From Isoetes taiwanensis (taxonomy: Eukaryota; Streptophyta; Lycopodiopsida; Isoetales; Isoetaceae): a stretch of DNA of 64,000 nt. Of this stretch, positions 32,071-43,208 are shown piece after piece. Under the pieces are notes generated by a model. It saw only the letters and a list, made by a program, of their open reading frames with translations, had not been told where the DNA came from and did no database searches. The stretch spans positions 496,001 to 560,000 of the forward strand of contig JAJEKV010000242.1 of assembly GCA_021234155.1 (NCBI GenBank), in the 5' to 3' direction. The stretch's first letter is position 1. Each line of letters starts with the position of its first letter. The translations under genes and the position numbers were made by a program.

Positions 32071-33974
32071 AGGGTATGAATTTACAATTTTTGAATGGGG
32101 GATTGTGACACTAGCATAATAGGGTATTATCTTACAGATGAGGAAAAGGGGGATTGTGGCCAAATACCCCGATTCTAAAAATCTATTTTATCCCCTCTTG
32201 TTTTATGGAAAAGGGGGATTCTATAGGCACTTTTGGGGGGTATTTTTGGGGGTATTGGAGCATCTTTTTCGTTGTGATATCCAGCATATAAGATTCATCA
32301 TCTTCATTTTCATACACGACTACATTCTTCAACTTGTCATATAGCTCACCACTTTTTCGGCCATATAGAATTTCCAAAACCACCACCCCGTAGCTGTAAA
32401 CATCTGCTTTGTAAGTAACCCCGCCTTCTGCTAGCAAATCTGGAGCCATATATCCTGGAGTGCCTCTTACTGTATTCGTCATCATAATGCTCTGATCTTT
32501 GTTCATGAGTCTGGACAACCCAAAATCGCCAATTTTAGGAATGAAGCTTGAGTCTAGAAGAATGTTTTGTGGCTTCAGATCCAAATCAGATTGATGCATG
32601 TTTGCATCCTTCATGCAAGTATGCCATGCCTTGTGCAACTCCTAATGCAACTTTAAATCTTATGTCTTAACAGACGAGTAAGATGTCCAAAAATCCATTT
32701 GTCTAGAGAGCCATTAGGCAAGTAATCATAAATCAAAATTACATTGTGGCTCTTGTAAACAATATCCTATCAGCTCCACCAGATTGGCGTGATGATTTTT
32801 TCCAAGATAGATATCTGCTGAAGAAGTCCTTTCCCTCATACCAAGCGGCATCTAGAACCTTTACGGCAACTTCGCCATAATTTGGAAGAACTCCTTTGTA
32901 CACTTTTGCAAATCCTCCGGTGCCAATCAGCGTACTAAATCCTGAAGTTAGTTCTTCAATCGAGAATATGAATATCTCTGACCGGCCCGACCACATGATC
33001 ATGTTGGCTATGCTCTTGCATTTGGAATTTCTTGACCTTTCCGTTCGGGAGGGATTTTCCTTAACTTAAACATCATAGCCACTACAATAATGATAATTCC
33101 AACCACGGATGCACGGACTTTGCCTATAATAATTCCATGAAATGTGGTGGGAGGGTTTTGAGATGGAATTTCTTGATGTTGCTCCCAACTTGAGGAAAGC
33201 CACACAATTCGATCAGGATGTCCATTTCATTGTCCTTACTCACTTGTGCTAAGTAGCAATAAGAACTTGTTTGATTGTAAAATGCAGCCGCACAGGGAAG
33301 TATTTTTCTCGCACAAAATCTTGCGCTGAGGAATTTTGACTTACAAAATCTGGATCACCGTATTCGTTGGAAAAGTATGTTATATCTTGCAAATCACGAA
33401 AAACTGTAGTCTTCTTGCCTAACTCACATCCCAAGGTTAAATTATTGACTACAAATGAAGGAGGACAAGAACATTTCTCATCTTTACAAATACCATAATC
33501 ACCACAAGATCCGGAAGGTCGCATAAAGAATTAAAACAACAAAAAACCTAGACCAGTTGTACTTCTCATTATCCCAATAATATGCGCCGAGATTTCCATC
33601 AGGCTCCAGCTTCATAAATGTTGTGATTGTGTAGCTCTGAAGTAAGTAAAAGATCTTACGCGGGCTTGGGCTTCCATAAAGAAAAAGAAGACAATCTGTT
33701 GTTTCATCAGCTGTGGTATAAAGATTGCTATAATTTGAGCTTAAGAACAATCCTTTAGTGAATAATTTGAGCCTAAAGAGATGGATTTATATGTTTTAGT
33801 GAATAATTTGCATTTTCATGGTTACTTCTCTTCTTCTTATGTTTGTCGTAATGCTGACCTGGATACCGGCATTTTATGATGTTCTCCAGAGCTGAGCAAC
33901 AAAAAAGTTCATGAGTGGATGCTATGTGGTTTCCTTTGATATCTTTGTTTATCTTCTTCTGGATTTGGCATGTG

Positions 33975-34790
33975 CAGTGTAATACTTCTCCCAATCGCCA
34001 TAACATTTTATGCGACATGGTGGTTTATTCAATTCCTTGATGGGTTTTTAGGCCTGTTTATGCAAGACTTGGGATCAACTTTTTTGGTAAGTTGCATAAG
34101 AGCTCCTTTCATGTTTGCTGTTTACTCACATTTATAAGCCTTTTAACTTGAAGTGCTGGGTTGGCTGTTCCTTGATATAGTTTTTGCATTCTTGTCTGCT
34201 TCATCTTCCACCATGTTTTATGAGGCTAAGGTAAGAAAAATGATTTTGTCTTCCCTTCTAAGGAAACCATCAGTCAGAACATAATTTGGCCTGCTAGATG
34301 ACCATGTTGTACCATTGGAGCTATATAGCTGGATTATAGAGTTTGATTTATTTATTTTATTCAGTTTCATGATAAGCTTTTCTGTACTTCCACATATATT
34401 TCTGATAGTAAAGATACGTGTTCTTATTTCCAGGTCATGGGTTCGTGACAACAATTGTCTTCATTTGGTTGGTGTGTTTGTTTCATCATGGATGGGAGCT
34501 TCTGTGCTTCTTGTTGGAGAGTGGTTCATTAAAAGGATGCCCTTTATAAGGCACATCTACTCTACTTCAAAGCAAATCAGTGCTGCTATCTCACCAGGTA
34601 AACACATTTGATCCTAGAAGTTTTTAAAGGATGTTCTCTCACGCCTCTTACTTCTTGCCAACATTTTCTTTTGCAGCGTGCCTTGATCAGATCAGAACAC
34701 ATAAGCATTCGAGGAGGTCGCGTGTTGGAGAATATGCTATTGGATTCATTTGACTTTTGTAATGCTGATTGTTGTTGCAATGTTGATTGT
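33975..34790 (+). pseudogene. LIKE-COV (DUF502) membrane protein pseudogene
   Basis: Exon-like pieces: 33973-34086 reads VILLPIAITFYATWWFIQFL and DGFLGL, the DUF502 core; a GT follows at 34087. After AG at 34432, 34434-34597 reads HGFVTTIVFIWLV, then in a shifted frame GVFVSSWMGASVLLVGEWFI and KRMPFIRHIYSTSKQISAAI. A GT-AG intron (34598-34676) leads to 34677-34785 with DQ..NT.AFEEVA and, shifted again, RVGEYAIGFI. Arabidopsis COV1/LCV proteins, integral membrane proteins affecting vascular patterning, have this order. Single-base shifts and a loss of about five codons before RVGEY make it a pseudogene. N- and C-terminal exons are absent. Confidence 0.85.
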
Positions 34791-34799
34791 TAAGATCAG

Positions 34800-36590
34800 A
34801 ATATGTGTGGGTACGCCAATTGGAAAAGGCACCCAGAGTTAGGTTGCCTTTTATGAAAATGTCAACAGTCATACACAATGATTTTCTGGCCCAATATAAA
34901 AGGAGATTGGAGGATCTCTAAGTTCAAGTCGTAATCCATTGTCATTTAGACTATGTCACTGAAGTTCAAGCGTGTAGGTGCTTCATCTTGACATTGTTAT
35001 TATGTTTAAGTAAGGTATGGGCAGGCTGGTGCCATAGTGACCCCTCGCTTGTACATATTACAAGCGACTTTATCATAACCATAGCTAAGAAATGGAAGGG
35101 ATTGTCTTATCATATGTTAAACCTTCAAAATAAGAGATGGCATGGATTCTATAGAAACTATAATCTTTTGTGATTTAACTTTTGCACTTCTACATCGATA
35201 TATTATCCTCCTGCCTTAGTCGGCAAGTTTTTTAGTATTCCCAACCCAATTTCTCCTGATGACATTATGCGTTGTTGAGGCTTTGAAAACCAGCATGTTC
35301 TTGCTTGAAGCAAGCTATGGACTTTGAAACTTCTTCTGAAATGGCAAGAAATGAACTACATCGGCAACTACCTCAGTAGTTCAAAACTTCGTTTACCTTT
35401 TATTCTGCAAAACGAAGGTAAATATCATTTCTAGTTCGACCACCCAAAAACAAGCAGACAACCTCGGGCCACCAGAGGGTTGGATAGTGGCCTATTCCTG
35501 CAGCACATCCTTGGCTACCCAGAAACAAACAAACACACCCTTGGGCCACCGAAGGGCAACCCTCCATGCGCAGCACCTTGTTTTATTTGAAAAAGAAAAT
35601 TAGAAAGGAAAAAACAAAACAATTTTTTTTTTTTCTTTTTGTTAGCCCGAGGGCTTCTGAAATCGGCCATGGTTGCTTAATCTGAAGGGGGCCATGGCAG
35701 CTAATCTGAAGGAGGGAGCCATAGCTACAATCACCAGCATAGACTGTAACCATAGTTGTGCTTTGCTCTAATTTGCATCGCCATACTTTGCCATAGCTAT
35801 ACTTTGCCCTGTTTTCGGGAACAGACAAAAATGTCATCAGCTGCATGAAGTTAAAGGAAAGCCTTGATTCAGATGTGCTTGAAGGATAACTATGCTTTGC
35901 CTAGATGTTATGCCATGAGAAAAGCCCTTATCGTGAGAGAAAAGCCCCTACTACCTTGATTCAACTGCCCCGTGTATGATTCTGGGTAGTACCAAAATCT
36001 GATTGGAAAATACAACCTCTTGAAGCAAGCTCAAAGGCAATGCCCTTATAAGGAGTCTAGCATCCGCCCAAGATACTGTACTGGTGCACTGAAACTAGGC
36101 ACAGATCTTTAACTGACACTTCTTCTTCCTCTAGCCTATATAGTCTTACCAAAGATTCAAACCATTGGAGGAGTTAGTTACCGTGCTAAACTTGAGCTGC
36201 ATTGCAGTCAGCATATGCTCGATCTTCTTGCATCCACTATAATTTGACAATTTAGACAAGTGTAAAACGATTTAGAGATTGCTTGCTAGAAATTTGACAC
36301 CTCATCATTTTTATCAATGATTTTATTAAAAAAAAAAAGTACACACGTATGTGAAACTTTAAATATATGCACTACAATCAATGAGGAAAGGAGTGAGGTG
36401 GCATTGCATTTATTATATAGGTTTTTATGAAGCTTCTTTCTTGTGCCTCGAATTCAAACGACCTTATCTCCTAAAAGGGGCGTCAGATCAAGGTAGGACC
36501 TACGTCTTTGAATTCCTCTTATCGAGGGCTTTCCAAGGACCTGTAATTTGCTATCATTTTCTCGCCATTGGAACCAATGTGATAGAAATG
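34800..36590. other. No confident gene
   Basis: AT-rich sequence. Two related sentences of sequence at 35440-35575 (CACCCAAAAACAAGCAGACA and TACCCAGAAACAAACAAACA, each followed by GGGCCACC) form a short duplication. GCCATGG-rich repeats with AATCTGAAGG occur at 35665-35720. Nothing else supported. Confidence 0.4.
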
Positions 36591-36594
36591 GAAA

Positions 36595-37010
36595 ATGTTT
36601 GTGGAATCTTAAGGAACATGTGAAATCTTCATAGAATCTTAGGGAATTTTGAAAGAATCTAGGAGAATCTTCGTAGAATCATAGGGACTATCGATGATAT
36701 TATGAGCATCTAGAGAAATCTTTAAAGAATCTTAGAGAATCCTTATAGAATCTTAAAGAATCAAGGAACTTTATAGGATCTTAGAGAATCAAGAGGAATC
36801 TCCTGAGCATTAGGGGATCTTCATAGAGCCTTAGAGAATCTAAAGGAATCTTCATGAAATCTTAAAGAATCTAAAGTAATCTTAAGAGAACTGCGGGAAT
36901 ATTCGTAAAATCTTGGACAACCTGGAGGAATCATTTGAGAATCTTGGAGAATCATTATAGAGTCTTAGAGAACCTAAGAGAATCTTCATGGAATTTAAGG
37001 GAAACTTTAT
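36595..37010. repeat. GAATCTTAGAGAATC-type minisatellite
   Basis: About 20 imperfect units of AATCTTAGAGAATCT and ATCTTCATAGAATCTTAGGG fill this stretch. Noncoding. Confidence 0.8.
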
Positions 37011-37199
37011 CTCGCTCTAATGCTTGCCGCTTCTTTAAGATCATAAAGCCATGATCCAATCAGACCAGCCTCATGTAGCGCATGCCACTGCTGCAATGTC
37101 AAGATTGCCTGATGTTGTATCTTTTAAAACTTTGGATATCTTCATCAGTTTCTTCTTGTCCTTTATAAGATTTAAATAGAATTCTAGCCAGTAAGTGAG

Positions 37200-37395
37200 C
37201 TAGTAGAGAGAAATGTCTGCAGTGGCCTTGGCCGCCACGATAAATTTCTTATGTTCTCTAAGTTTCTTAATCATATAGACCTCTTCCTCTAACTTACCAT
37301 GCAAGAATGCTGATTTGACATCCATTTGCTGAAGATCAAACCCTTTTGCAGCAGCCAATGCCAACACATAATTGTATGTATGTAAGAGATATATG
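37200..37395 (-). pseudogene. Ty1/copia reverse-transcriptase fragment
   Basis: The minus strand reads [20 protein letters not shown] and [11 protein letters not shown], the RVT_2 motif preceding the active site in copia polyproteins. Only about 45 codons remain. Sequence related to its downstream end (GTGGCCTTGGCCGCCACGAT) recurs inverted at 48240-48265. Confidence 0.85.
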
Positions 37396-37601
37396 TAGAA
37401 TACCAACCGATTTCTAGAACAACTATAATATGATATCATCTGGTTTCGAGAACGTTGAAAGTGCCACGAAGCTATTAAAAACAAACAAAAGAAAATATTA
37501 AAAAAATACACGGGAACTGAATATTATCTTCTTGTACAATATTAGAGTACAATAACACGACCCAACAGAACACAAGAAGGGGGCTAGAATATACATGCCT
37601 T

Positions 37602-40142
37602 TTATTCACTTAGCCGTGTCGATTGTTCACTCAAGGGGAAGGCGCTGCTGCTAGATGCATTCGTTTTGCTTGTATTCGAAGAGCTCATAACACCCCAACT
37701 AAACAGTCTTCTTTGAGTCGGTGGAATTGAAGGAATGGATATCAGACCTTGTAGCATTTGCACTATTTCTGTCATTGATGGACGAGAAGCAGGATCCGTT
37801 TCTAGACATAGCAAAGTTACTTGCAGTGCTCTGCTTGCCTGTTTTTTTTGAATTGGCGTCAAATTGGATATGTCGATTATATCCAGCATATGAGATTCAT
37901 CATCTTCATTTTCATCCACGATTACATTCTTCAACTTATCATATAGCTCACCACTTTTCCGGCCATATAGAATTTCCAAAACCACCACCCCGTAGCTGTA
38001 AACATCTGCTTTGTAAGTAACCCCGCCTTCTGCTAGCAAATCTGGAGCCATATATCCTGGAGTGCCTCTTACTGTATTCGTCATCATAATGCTCTGATCT
38101 TTGTTCATGAATCTGGACAACCCAAAATCTGCCACCTTAGGAATGAAGTTTGAGTCTAGAAGAATGTTTTGTGGCTTCAGATCCAAATGCAGTATTCTGT
38201 GTTTGCATCCTTCATGCAAGTATGCCATGCCTTGTGCAACTCCTAATGCAACTTTAAATCTTATGTCCCAGCTTAACAGACTAGTAAGATGTCCAAAAAT
38301 CCATTTGTCTAGAGAGCCATTAGGCAAGTAATCATAAATCAAAATTCTGTGTGGCTCTTGTAAACAATATCCTATCAGCTCCACCAGATTGACGTGATGA
38401 ATTTTTTCCAAGATAGATATCTCTGCAAAGAAGTCCTTTCCCTCATACCAAGCAGCATCTAGAACCTTTACGGCAACTTCGCCATAATTTGGAAGAACTC
38501 CTTTGTACACTTTTGCAAATCCTCCGGTGCCAATCAACGTACTAAATCCTGAAGTTAGTTCTTCAATCTGAGAATATGAATATCTGACTGGCCCGACCAC
38601 ATGATCATGTTGGCTATGCTCTTGCATCACTGGGATTTCTTGACCTTTCCGTTCAGGAGGGCTTTTCCTTAACTTAAACATCATAGCCACTACAATAATG
38701 ATAATTCCAACCACGGATGCAAGGATACTGCCTATAATAATTCCAACAGAAATGTGGTGGGAGGGTTTTGAGATGGAACCTGCTGATGTTGCTCCCAACT
38801 TGAGGAAAGCCACACAATTCTGATCAGATGTCCATTTCATTGTCCTTACCTGCTGTGCTAAGTAGCAATAAGAACTTGTTTGATTGTAAAATGCAGCCGC
38901 ACAGGAAGTATTTTTCTCGCACAAAATCTTGCAGGCTGAGGAATTTTGACTTACAAAATCTGGATCACTGTATTCGTTGGAAAAGTATGTTATATCTTGC
39001 AAATCCTGAAAACCTGTAGTCTTCTTGCCTAACTCACATCCCAAGGTTAAATTATTGGCTACAAATGAAGGAGGACAAGAACATTTCTCATCTTTACAAA
39101 TACCATAATCACCACAAGATCCTGGAAGGTCGCATAAAGAATTGAACAGTACAAAAAACCTAGACCAATTGTACTTGTCATTATCCCAATAATATGCGCC
39201 GAGATTTCCATCAGGCTCCAGCTTTATAAATGTTGTGATTGTGTAGCTCTGAAGGACTGTTGAACCAAAGTAAAAGATCTTAAGCGGGCTTGAGCTTCCA
39301 TTAAGAAAAAGATAACAATCTGCTGTTTCATCTGTGGTCTTATAAAGATGGCTATAATTTGAGCTTAAGACCAATCCTGCTTTCTTTCCATTATCCGTGC
39401 ATAGATATGCATAGAGCTGAGTATTGGCATTTTTGACAGATTGTATGGTGTTTGGGCTACCATTGGAGAATACCCAGTATGGGGAATCATCATAATAGAG
39501 GGCAACTCCACCACTTTCCATCACCATGCTGTAAGGTCCTTGGGAGTTATTTGTAGAACTGGACCAGCTAGTCAACCTCATTTCGTATGTAAAGCCCTGA
39601 TCTAGTACTAAAGTGTTGACGGGAGATTTATGACTCTTCCAAATAACAGTGCCATCAGCTGCAACTAACAAGAGATTAACCCAATAATGTATACCAAGGT
39701 AACTAACCCCTTGTCCTGCAGTTCCGGTTTCGAAAACAGAGACGCCTTGGGTGTCTTTTAGAACCAAATTTCCATCTGTTTGGAACGTTAAAGTGGCTCC
39801 TGAGCTTACAGGTGCGTGTATGTGGCCGTCAGTGTTGGCACACCACACAATTTGGGCCGGTGCAGGATTGAAAGTGGTGGCCGTAGAGTTGTTTCTGAAC
39901 TCAAGCAGGCAAAGATAGTACTCTTCATTTGTTGCATTCACAAACCAAAGACCATAAGCAACGTTCAACCCAGTTGCATTGGAATGGATGAACGAGTATC
40001 GACCTTGGAATCCATTGCCTAGATCATAGAGAACGCCCTTGTTAACTGCCTCATATCCTGTGGGATAATACTGGATCACCGCCGAAGAGATTGCTTTTCC
40101 AATAGTGGCAGATAAAATCAAGAGGACAAAAATATAGTCCAT
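37602..40142 (-). CDS. G-type lectin S-domain receptor-like serine/threonine kinase
   Basis: An intronless, intact 846-residue membrane receptor kinase. A signal peptide (about 1-20) is followed by a bulb-type lectin domain (about 30-180, with QTDGNLVLKD at 121-130), a middle region, an EGF-like Cys motif CGDYGICKDEKCSCPPSF (343-360) and PAN-like cysteines (404-443). One membrane span (464-488) precedes a kinase domain (535-800). Kinase motifs: GTGGFAKVYKG (538-548), K559, E574, HLDLKPQN (652-659) and DFG (672-674). The residue before catalytic D654 is L, so it is a non-RD kinase, and APD (700-702) replaces APE. It is close to plant SD2-5-like receptors that sense extracellular signals. The ATG has a good context (GCAATGG). 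The TAA stop overlaps an AATAAA hexamer. A truncated pseudogene copy lies at 26733-33752. Confidence 0.95.
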   Translation of the reverse strand: MDYIFVLLILSATIGKAISSAVIQYYPTGYEAVNKGVLYDLGNGFQGRYSFIHSNATGLNVAYGLWFVNATNEEYYLCLLEFRNNSTATTFNPAPAQIVWCANTDGHIHAPVSSGATLTFQTDGNLVLKDTQGVSVFETGTAGQGVSYLGIHYWVNLLLVAADGTVIWKSHKSPVNTLVLDQGFTYEMRLTSWSSSTNNSQGPYSMVMESGGVALYYDDSPYWVFSNGSPNTIQSVKNANTQLYAYLCTDNGKKAGLVLSSNYSHLYKTTDETADCYLFLNGSSSPLKIFYFGSTVLQSYTITTFIKLEPDGNLGAYYWDNDKYNWSRFFVLFNSLCDLPGSCGDYGICKDEKCSCPPSFVANNLTLGCELGKKTTGFQDLQDITYFSNEYSDPDFVSQNSSACKILCEKNTSCAAAFYNQTSSYCYLAQQVRTMKWTSDQNCVAFLKLGATSAGSISKPSHHISVGIIIGSILASVVGIIIIVVAMMFKLRKSPPERKGQEIPVMQEHSQHDHVVGPVRYSYSQIEELTSGFSTLIGTGGFAKVYKGVLPNYGEVAVKVLDAAWYEGKDFFAEISILEKIHHVNLVELIGYCLQEPHRILIYDYLPNGSLDKWIFGHLTSLLSWDIRFKVALGVAQGMAYLHEGCKHRILHLDLKPQNILLDSNFIPKVADFGLSRFMNKDQSIMMTNTVRGTPGYMAPDLLAEGGVTYKADVYSYGVVVLEILYGRKSGELYDKLKNVIVDENEDDESHMLDIIDISNLTPIQKKQASRALQVTLLCLETDPASRPSMTEIVQMLQGLISIPSIPPTQRRLFSWGVMSSSNTSKTNASSSSAFPLSEQSTRLSE

Positions 40143-40575
40143 TGCTGCTGCACTCTATAGAGCACTGCAGCCGGAATTGGAAAAAACAAGAGGGCCAATA
40201 TTCAACTTTGTTGTATAAGAGATCCAGGCATTTCAAAGGCACAGACTTGTTCTTTGTAGAGGCAGTCAGTCTTCAAAAAATGACACATTTCATTAATTAT
40301 GGGACCATATTAATGTGGAAGCCCGTCGGGATGTGGTTAATGTTGGAATCTCTCAACCCACTCGTTATTTGGTATCATCCGAAATTCAGACATGGTCGTT
40401 GGCCGCCCATTCTTGGCTGAGGCATATAAGGCCACGAACATTCTTGGCTGAGGCACTGGTTCTTCCTCTCCTGTTCTTGCTTCTTCCGGTCCTTGATGTC
40501 TCTAGTTTCTTCTTAAAGAGTGTGGTCCCGAGCTCTGATCGGGACGTGACCATGATATACACATGGACTATCTCT
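40143..40575 (-). promoter_or_regulatory. Upstream region of the receptor kinase
   Basis: Presumed promoter and leader. A possible TATA-like CTCTATAGAG lies only 15 bp before the ATG, too close to be convincing; no better box was identified. CATTCTTGGCTGAGGCA is present twice, at 40408 and 40438. Confidence 0.3.
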
Positions 40576-40693
40576 ATAGTCTCAGAAGGCCGGGTTTGCT
40601 GCTCTTGTATTTCTGGCATTGTTTGGTGTCTATTTGTGACGGACCGAAGCACTAATTGCTATATTGGTATTACAGATTGCTTAACTGCAATTT

Positions 40694-41949
40694 TTGGAAG
40701 GAGGAAATTTTGAGCTGACCTGGCGGGCCACGAGCGGCAGAGCCGCGAGTGGCGCCGCCAGGTGTACTCAAAATTTCCTGGAGAAATTTCAACGGCGAGT
40801 GAAATTCTCCGACGAAATTTTGTCCACCTTAAAATTTTGTCCGTTCTTGATTGATTCCAACATTAGCTTTGCATTTCCGGCGTTTCTGTGCTTCGCTTGG
40901 TATTTCCAGCCATGGCTATGGTGTTTGCATCCTATATTTGCCCTATGACGGCTCTGTTTTTGCACTCTGCACTGTTAGACAGGTATTTGCACTCTGTGCA
41001 GGAGGCCTTCATTGGTGGATTGGACTCATCTGCAAGAATCAAGCTATGAACTCCTGAAGAATCAAGCTGGAGAAACTCCTGATAGGATCATTGCTTTTGG
41101 AAGAAGATAGAAAGGAAGTAAAAACAGGAATCGGCTCTGAAAGGGAAAGATCGATGGAAGAATAGTAAAAAAAAATGGGAAAATTCCAAATATACCCCTC
41201 AAGTTTACAAATATTCCAAAAATACCCCTAGAAATAGGGTGTTTAGCTCAAATGGCAATAACGTTTTTGTGATCAATCAACTAAAAAAGTGTCCTTCACA
41301 AATCTTATAGATATGAGTGAGCTCTATCCAATAGCAGTAGAATCGTCAAAAACGGAGTTGGAATCTTCAAGTTATAGTGTTTTAAGTAAGTGCTATAAAA
41401 AATGACGTAAATGAGCATAACTTGTGAATTTCAACTCCGATTTCGATGAATTTGATGTCGTTCTGAAGATCTTCTTTTGATCTATAATGTTTGTGAAGAC
41501 AACTTTTGCATTTGAGGAGCAACAAAAACTCTATTACCTTTTTTCTAAAACTGCTCTTCATTTGGAGGGTATTTTTGGAATTTTCACAAACTTGAGGGGT
41601 ATATTTGGAATTTTCCCAAAAAAAATCCCCTGTTTGCACCTTGTTTTTTCTGTGAAGAAATCCCAATATCCTCTGTTTTTTCTTTACATCTGTGCGGAGA
41701 AAATCCGGCCCCTTTCGGACCATCGCCCATGCAGAACCAATAACAGAGAATAAAGGTAACCAGTAACCAAAACCAGTAACCATGTAACTGTAGAGCCGGT
41801 GCAAAGGTGCGATAGAAGCAGATTCTTGGGTCGGCGTGACAGAAGCAGAGTAAGCAGTGCCGCCGAAAATCGCTGAGGCAATTCAACAGACATTTTCGCA
41901 GTAAAAACATGAGTCAAATAAGGGCGAAATTTTAAGGTGGTCAAAATTT
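40694..41949. mobile_element. Insertion in repeat A starting with a GC-rich hairpin
   Basis: Defined by the empty site in the copy near 58935. It starts with a foldback: GGAAATTTTGAG...CCTGGCGG and CCGCCAGG...CTCAAAATTTCC at 40707-40782, with an inner GCCACGAGCGGC/GCCGCGAGTGGC stem. AAATTTTGTCCACCTTAAAA near 40818 matches the inverse of the right end (AAATTTTGACCACCTTAAAA). It contains the MITE at 41177-41617. The family is unknown. Confidence 0.65.
41177..41617. mobile_element. MULE-type MITE, 441 bp, 9-bp target duplication
   Basis: Perfect inverted termini start GGGAAAATTCCAAATATACC and extend about 30 bp, with related sequence further in. Both flanks have AAAAAAAAT (41168-41176 and 41618-41626), a 9-bp duplication as made by Mutator-like transposases, though A-rich flanks weaken this. 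Interior noncoding. Confidence 0.8.
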
Positions 41950-42319
41950 CGGTTAGTTCAATTATGAATGCACTAGATGCAAACAACTGGAACTAAAAAT
42001 CTTGAAATTTTGTTCCAGGCATAGTGTGAGTTCTATATATACATCGCATTCTAGAACTACTCACAACTGGAAGACACATCTGCCTTCTTATTTGAGATTC
42101 AGGGTATTCAAATGAAAAAAAAGAGCCCTTATATTTAAGAAATTGTTCTGCTAGAGCCCTCATTCTGGAATTCCCCATTTTTGATGAAAAACTAAAGTTT
42201 CAATAGGGGCCCAAGCAGGAAGATTGTTAAATTGAGGTTTCGATCCGGCCATATCAGATATGATCACAATATAAGAGTTGTCGCACTTGCATTTTTTCCT
42301 TTTTGCAATCCTTATTTGT

Positions 42320-43208
42320 GCTAGGTAACTGGCCGGAATGAGGGGTATCCGGCCGATAAACCGGCAGGCGGCACCGCCGGGAGCAGCATTAGCCGCGAGC
42401 GGCGCCGCCGCCTGCCGGTTTACCGGCCGGAAACCCTGAAATCCGGCCGGCTACCAAACACAAACCGGCATTTGGAGGAAATTCCGGCCTTGTTTTCCGG
42501 CGTATTCTTGCAAGCAGAGAGAGATTCTTGCAAGCACGATTTCTTGCGAGTTTATGCTTGCATTTCATTTTGTGTTTCATGCTAACAGCTTGTTTCATTT
42601 CATTTCATGCTAACATCGTGTTTCATTTCATTTCTTGCATTTCATTTCTTGTTTCATTTCTTGTTTCTTGTTGCCCAGAAGCTAACAGCTTGCAAATGCC
42701 TTACTGGCTCCATTGCTCCACTCTAGAAACAGACGAATCCGCCCTAGAAGCAAAACAGAAGAATCCCTAGAATCCGCCCTAGAAGCAAAACAGAAGAATC
42801 CGCCCTAGCTCAGAAACTTCTTGAAGGTTCTTTCGCTCTTCGGGAAGCCATTACTTTGTACAAAAAAGGCCACTAGTGCTTCTTGCAACAAAGAAAGGCG
42901 GCTCTTTGCCTTTTTGCAACAAAGAAGGCCGCGGCCGCCGATCGCCCACGCCGCTTCTTGCAACAAAGAAAGGCGTGAAACTTTCGACGCCCAAACTCGA
43001 GGCGGCGACGTAAACTTTGAGGCTTAATTAAGATCGAAGAACAATGATATGAAACTCGAGGCGGCTTCTGCAAACAAAGATACAAAACCGGCAATGGTGA
43101 AACTCTTTATGCAAGCGCACCACTAAGATCCTTTTAAACCTAAAATTGCCTATAATAAACATTTGGGGAATATTCGAGGATTTCCCCAAATGGCGGTTCT
43201 GTTGACCG
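42320..43208. mobile_element. Second insertion in repeat A with GC-rich hairpin and minisatellites
   Basis: Absent from the copy at 58560-59030. It begins with a strong foldback at 42349-42430 (CCGGCCGATAAACCGGCAGG pairing with CCTGCCGGTTTACCGGCCGG). Its core AGCCGCGAGCGGCGCCGCC is shared with the hairpin at 40740. TTTCATTTCTTG units follow (42560-42670), then CCCTAGAAGCAAAACAGAAG twice (42741, 42778) and CTTCTTGCAACAAAGAAAGG-like units (42879-42975). Confidence 0.65.

Larger units (their letters stand above)
27122..32276. mobile_element. CACTA-like DNA transposon, 5155 bp, 3-bp target duplication
   Basis: The left end CACAACGAAAAAGGTGCTC and the inverse of the right end CACAACGAAAAAGATGCTC match 18 of 19 bases and continue with C-rich similarity. 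Flanking ATA at 27119-27121 and 32277-32279 is the target duplication, confirmed by the intact gene, which has one ATA there. A 3-bp duplication and termini beginning CAC fit the CACTA/EnSpm group, with CACAA instead of CACTA. Both ends carry subterminal tandem repeats, typical of that group. No transposase domain is recognisable inside, so it is probably non-autonomous or decayed. Confidence 0.85.
26733..33752 (-). pseudogene. S-domain receptor kinase pseudogene, split by a transposon
   Basis: A duplicate of the intact gene at 37602-40142 in the same orientation. The kinase C-terminus and 3' flank are at 26733-27121. The rest, equivalent to residues about 256-755, is at 32277-33752. The two parts join precisely when the 5155-bp insertion is removed. 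The lectin domain is missing: similarity stops abruptly at 33752. Frameshifts and small indels disrupt the EGF/PAN-like, transmembrane and kinase parts; for example the HLDLKPQN loop has lost flanking codons near 32580-32600. The 3' flank including CACGACCCAACAGAACACAA is shared, so the duplication was at DNA level. Confidence 0.9.

Noticed and set aside
36381-36623. 80-codon frame near the GAATCTT minisatellite
   Set aside because: No motif, splice context or homologous copy; it runs into the repeat.
38828-40022. Several plus-strand frames over the receptor kinase
   Set aside because: Antisense shadows of the intact minus-strand gene.
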